Source: Grimontia hollisae CIP 101886 (GTDB lineage Bacteria > Pseudomonadota > Gammaproteobacteria > Enterobacterales > Vibrionaceae). From it: 64,000 bases of DNA. Made by a program: the position numbers and the translations under genes. The stretch covers positions 62,001 to 126,000 of the forward strand of contig NZ_ADAQ01000010.1 in NCBI RefSeq assembly GCF_000176515.1, given 5' to 3'. The first letter of the stretch is position 1, and each line of letters opens with the position of its first letter. Shown here piece by piece: positions 62,929 through 64,000 of the stretch. Below the pieces are notes generated by a model. That model was not told the DNA's origin. It searched no databases and saw only the letters and a list, made by a program, of their open reading frames with translations.

Positions 62929-64000
62929 GATGCGCTCCGAAGTGGGAAAGGTTCGACATTGCTGTTAATGCCGGAAACCACATCCAGGGCACTTCTCACG
63001 CCATCTTCATGGAAACCGTTGTACCAGTATGCGCCACAGAACCAGGTGTTGTTCACACCCGAGATTTGCTCCCGCTTTTTCTGGGCTGCAATACATTTCT
63101 GGTCAAACACCGGGTGGGCGTAAACAAACTTTCTCAAGATCGTTGACGGATCGATGTTGTCTGTCTGGTTGAGCGTGACACAGAAAGTTTCCGGCGATGT
63201 TATCCCTTGCAGGATATTCATGTTGTATGTCAGTGCCGCCGGACGGGATTCCAATCCTTCGTCTTTACCGAGGTGATAGTTCCAACTCGCCCAGGCGGCT
63301 TTGCGCTTCGGCAGCATTTTTTCGTCTGTATGCAGGACAACGTCGTTATCCTGATAATCAATATCCCCCAGAATGTCCCGCTCCTGTTTCGTAGGATCGG
63401 CCAACAGTGCCAGCGCCTGATCGCTGTGACAGGCAAACACCACCTTGTCGAAACGCTCTTCTCCCCGTTCACTGTGGACAATCACATGCTCATGGAAACG
63501 GTTCACCTTCTGGATGCGGGCATTGAGGCGAACGCGGTCTTCAAATGCTGGAACCATCTTGCGTACGTATTGGCGAGATCCACCCGGGATCACATACCAC
63601 TGTGGCCGGTTCGCCACTTCCAGCAGACCATGATTGGCAAAGAAACGCAGAAAAAACTTCAGTGGGAACGCACGCATATCACTTAGAGTCGATGACCAAA
63701 TCGCTGCTCCCATTGGCAAAATGTAGTTCTGGCAGAAATATTCACTGAAATGGCGACGGTTCAGAAAATCACCCAAAGTCTGTTCGATCAGCGGATCGCC
63801 ATGAACAGATACCGAGTAGGCTTCACGTGCTTCCTTGTTAAAGCGGAGAATTTCTGCAATGAACTTATAAAATCTGGGATTAAGAAAATTGCGCTTCTGG
63901 GCAAACAACGATGCTACGCTGTGTCCGTTGTATTCCAGCCCGCTCTCGTCGTTGTGTACACTGAAACTCATTTCCGTTTCCTGACCGCTGATACCTATCT
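62925..64000 (-). CDS. FAD-dependent amine-oxidase-like oxidoreductase (cut by the right edge)
   Basis: The gene runs off the right edge on the minus strand. About 358 residues are visible, and the frame stays open to 64000 (IGISGQETEMSFSVHNDESG), so the N-terminal FAD-binding part is missing. Visible blocks: VIPGGSRQYVRKMV, FDKVVFACHSDQALALL, and NNTWFCGAYWYNGFHEDGVR at the C terminus (the second FAD contact). It is the first known gene of the lipid-modification operon, whose promoter lies outside the window. Confidence 0.9.
   Translation of the reverse strand, partial: IGISGQETEMSFSVHNDESGLEYNGHSVASLFAQKRNFLNPRFYKFIAEILRFNKEAREAYSVSVHGDPLIEQTLGDFLNRRHFSEYFCQNYILPMGAAIWSSTLSDMRAFPLKFFLRFFANHGLLEVANRPQWYVIPGGSRQYVRKMVPAFEDRVRLNARIQKVNRFHEHVIVHSERGEERFDKVVFACHSDQALALLADPTKQERDILGDIDYQDNDVVLHTDEKMLPKRKAAWASWNYHLGKDEGLESRPAALTYNMNILQGITSPETFCVTLNQTDNIDPSTILRKFVYAHPVFDQKCIAAQKKREQISGVNNTWFCGAYWYNGFHEDGVRSALDVVSGINSNVEPFPLRSAS

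Overview
The window reads as the replication terminus of a Vibrionaceae chromosome, most likely the secondary one. Gene content supports this: pntAB followed by a VxrABC/VbrKR-type sensory operon, yciH and ddlA; a tonB-exbBD-hutBCD / hutWXZ heme locus with a TonB receptor; a DUF368 polyprenyl-phosphate carrier; HlyU; an Lpp-like lipoprotein; and a DUF1365/cyclopropane-synthase cluster. I do not assign a genus. From memory, pntAB, vxrAB, ddlA and the hut/tonB1 genes lie on chromosome II of V. cholerae; that is recollection, not a search result. No rRNA, tRNA, CRISPR or insertion sequence was seen.

The strongest structural result is non-coding. A complete XerCD dif site lies at 49393-49420: an AGTGCGCATTA arm, a 6-bp centre and a TTATGTTAAAT arm. 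Six sites fit the MatP-binding matS consensus (GTGAC-RNY-GTCAC). Five of these are packed into 29778-33023 and one is at 55763. Plus-strand genes left of dif look G-rich in sampled lines and those to the right look C-rich, as expected where the two replichores meet. A motif around ATGCACTATAACTT occurs three times (32592, 47708, 50801), and each copy points toward dif. The right-hand copy overlaps the start codon of a Cre-like tyrosine recombinase lying 1.4 kb from dif. The recombinase has Gln where the HxxR-box His is expected.

Layout. 0-5.3 kb: DUF302 protein, small lipoprotein, a 25-residue membrane peptide, SgrR-type regulator, AEC transporter. 5.3-12.4 kb (envelope and redox): MsrPQ, an L,D-transpeptidase facing an Lpp-like lipoprotein, a PCu(A)C/SCO copper-delivery operon, DUF368. 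12.4-17.5 kb: DUF4336, a leaderless nucleotidase-like protein, a 32-residue membrane peptide, a BASS-like transporter, HlyU. 17.7-25.3 kb: PntAB, VxrABC, a TraF-like outer-membrane protein, YoaH. 25.4-33.8 kb: an alarmone-hydrolase-like protein, divergent NadE and NadD-like genes, an acyltransferase, LysR/ChrA, a Gfo/Idh oxidoreductase. 33.9-45.3 kb: heme uptake and use, plus an ABC exporter. 45.4-51.8 kb: an orphan 6-phospho-beta-glucosidase, several zinc-ribbon mini-proteins, an OmpA-like lipoprotein, dif, YciH and the recombinase. 51.8-59.3 kb: DdlA, a SPOR lipoprotein, PatZ, a LysR regulator, YbjD. 59.3-64.0 kb: a minus-strand lipid-modification operon cut by the right edge.

Several groups form working units. 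TonB-ExbBD would energise the receptor for heme, HutBCD would move it into the cytoplasm, and HutWXZ would traffic and break it down. PCu(A)C and SCO deliver copper to cytochrome oxidase. The L,D-transpeptidase may attach the Lpp-like protein to peptidoglycan. VxrAB, DdlA, DUF368, the SPOR protein and the transpeptidase make this window rich in cell-wall functions.
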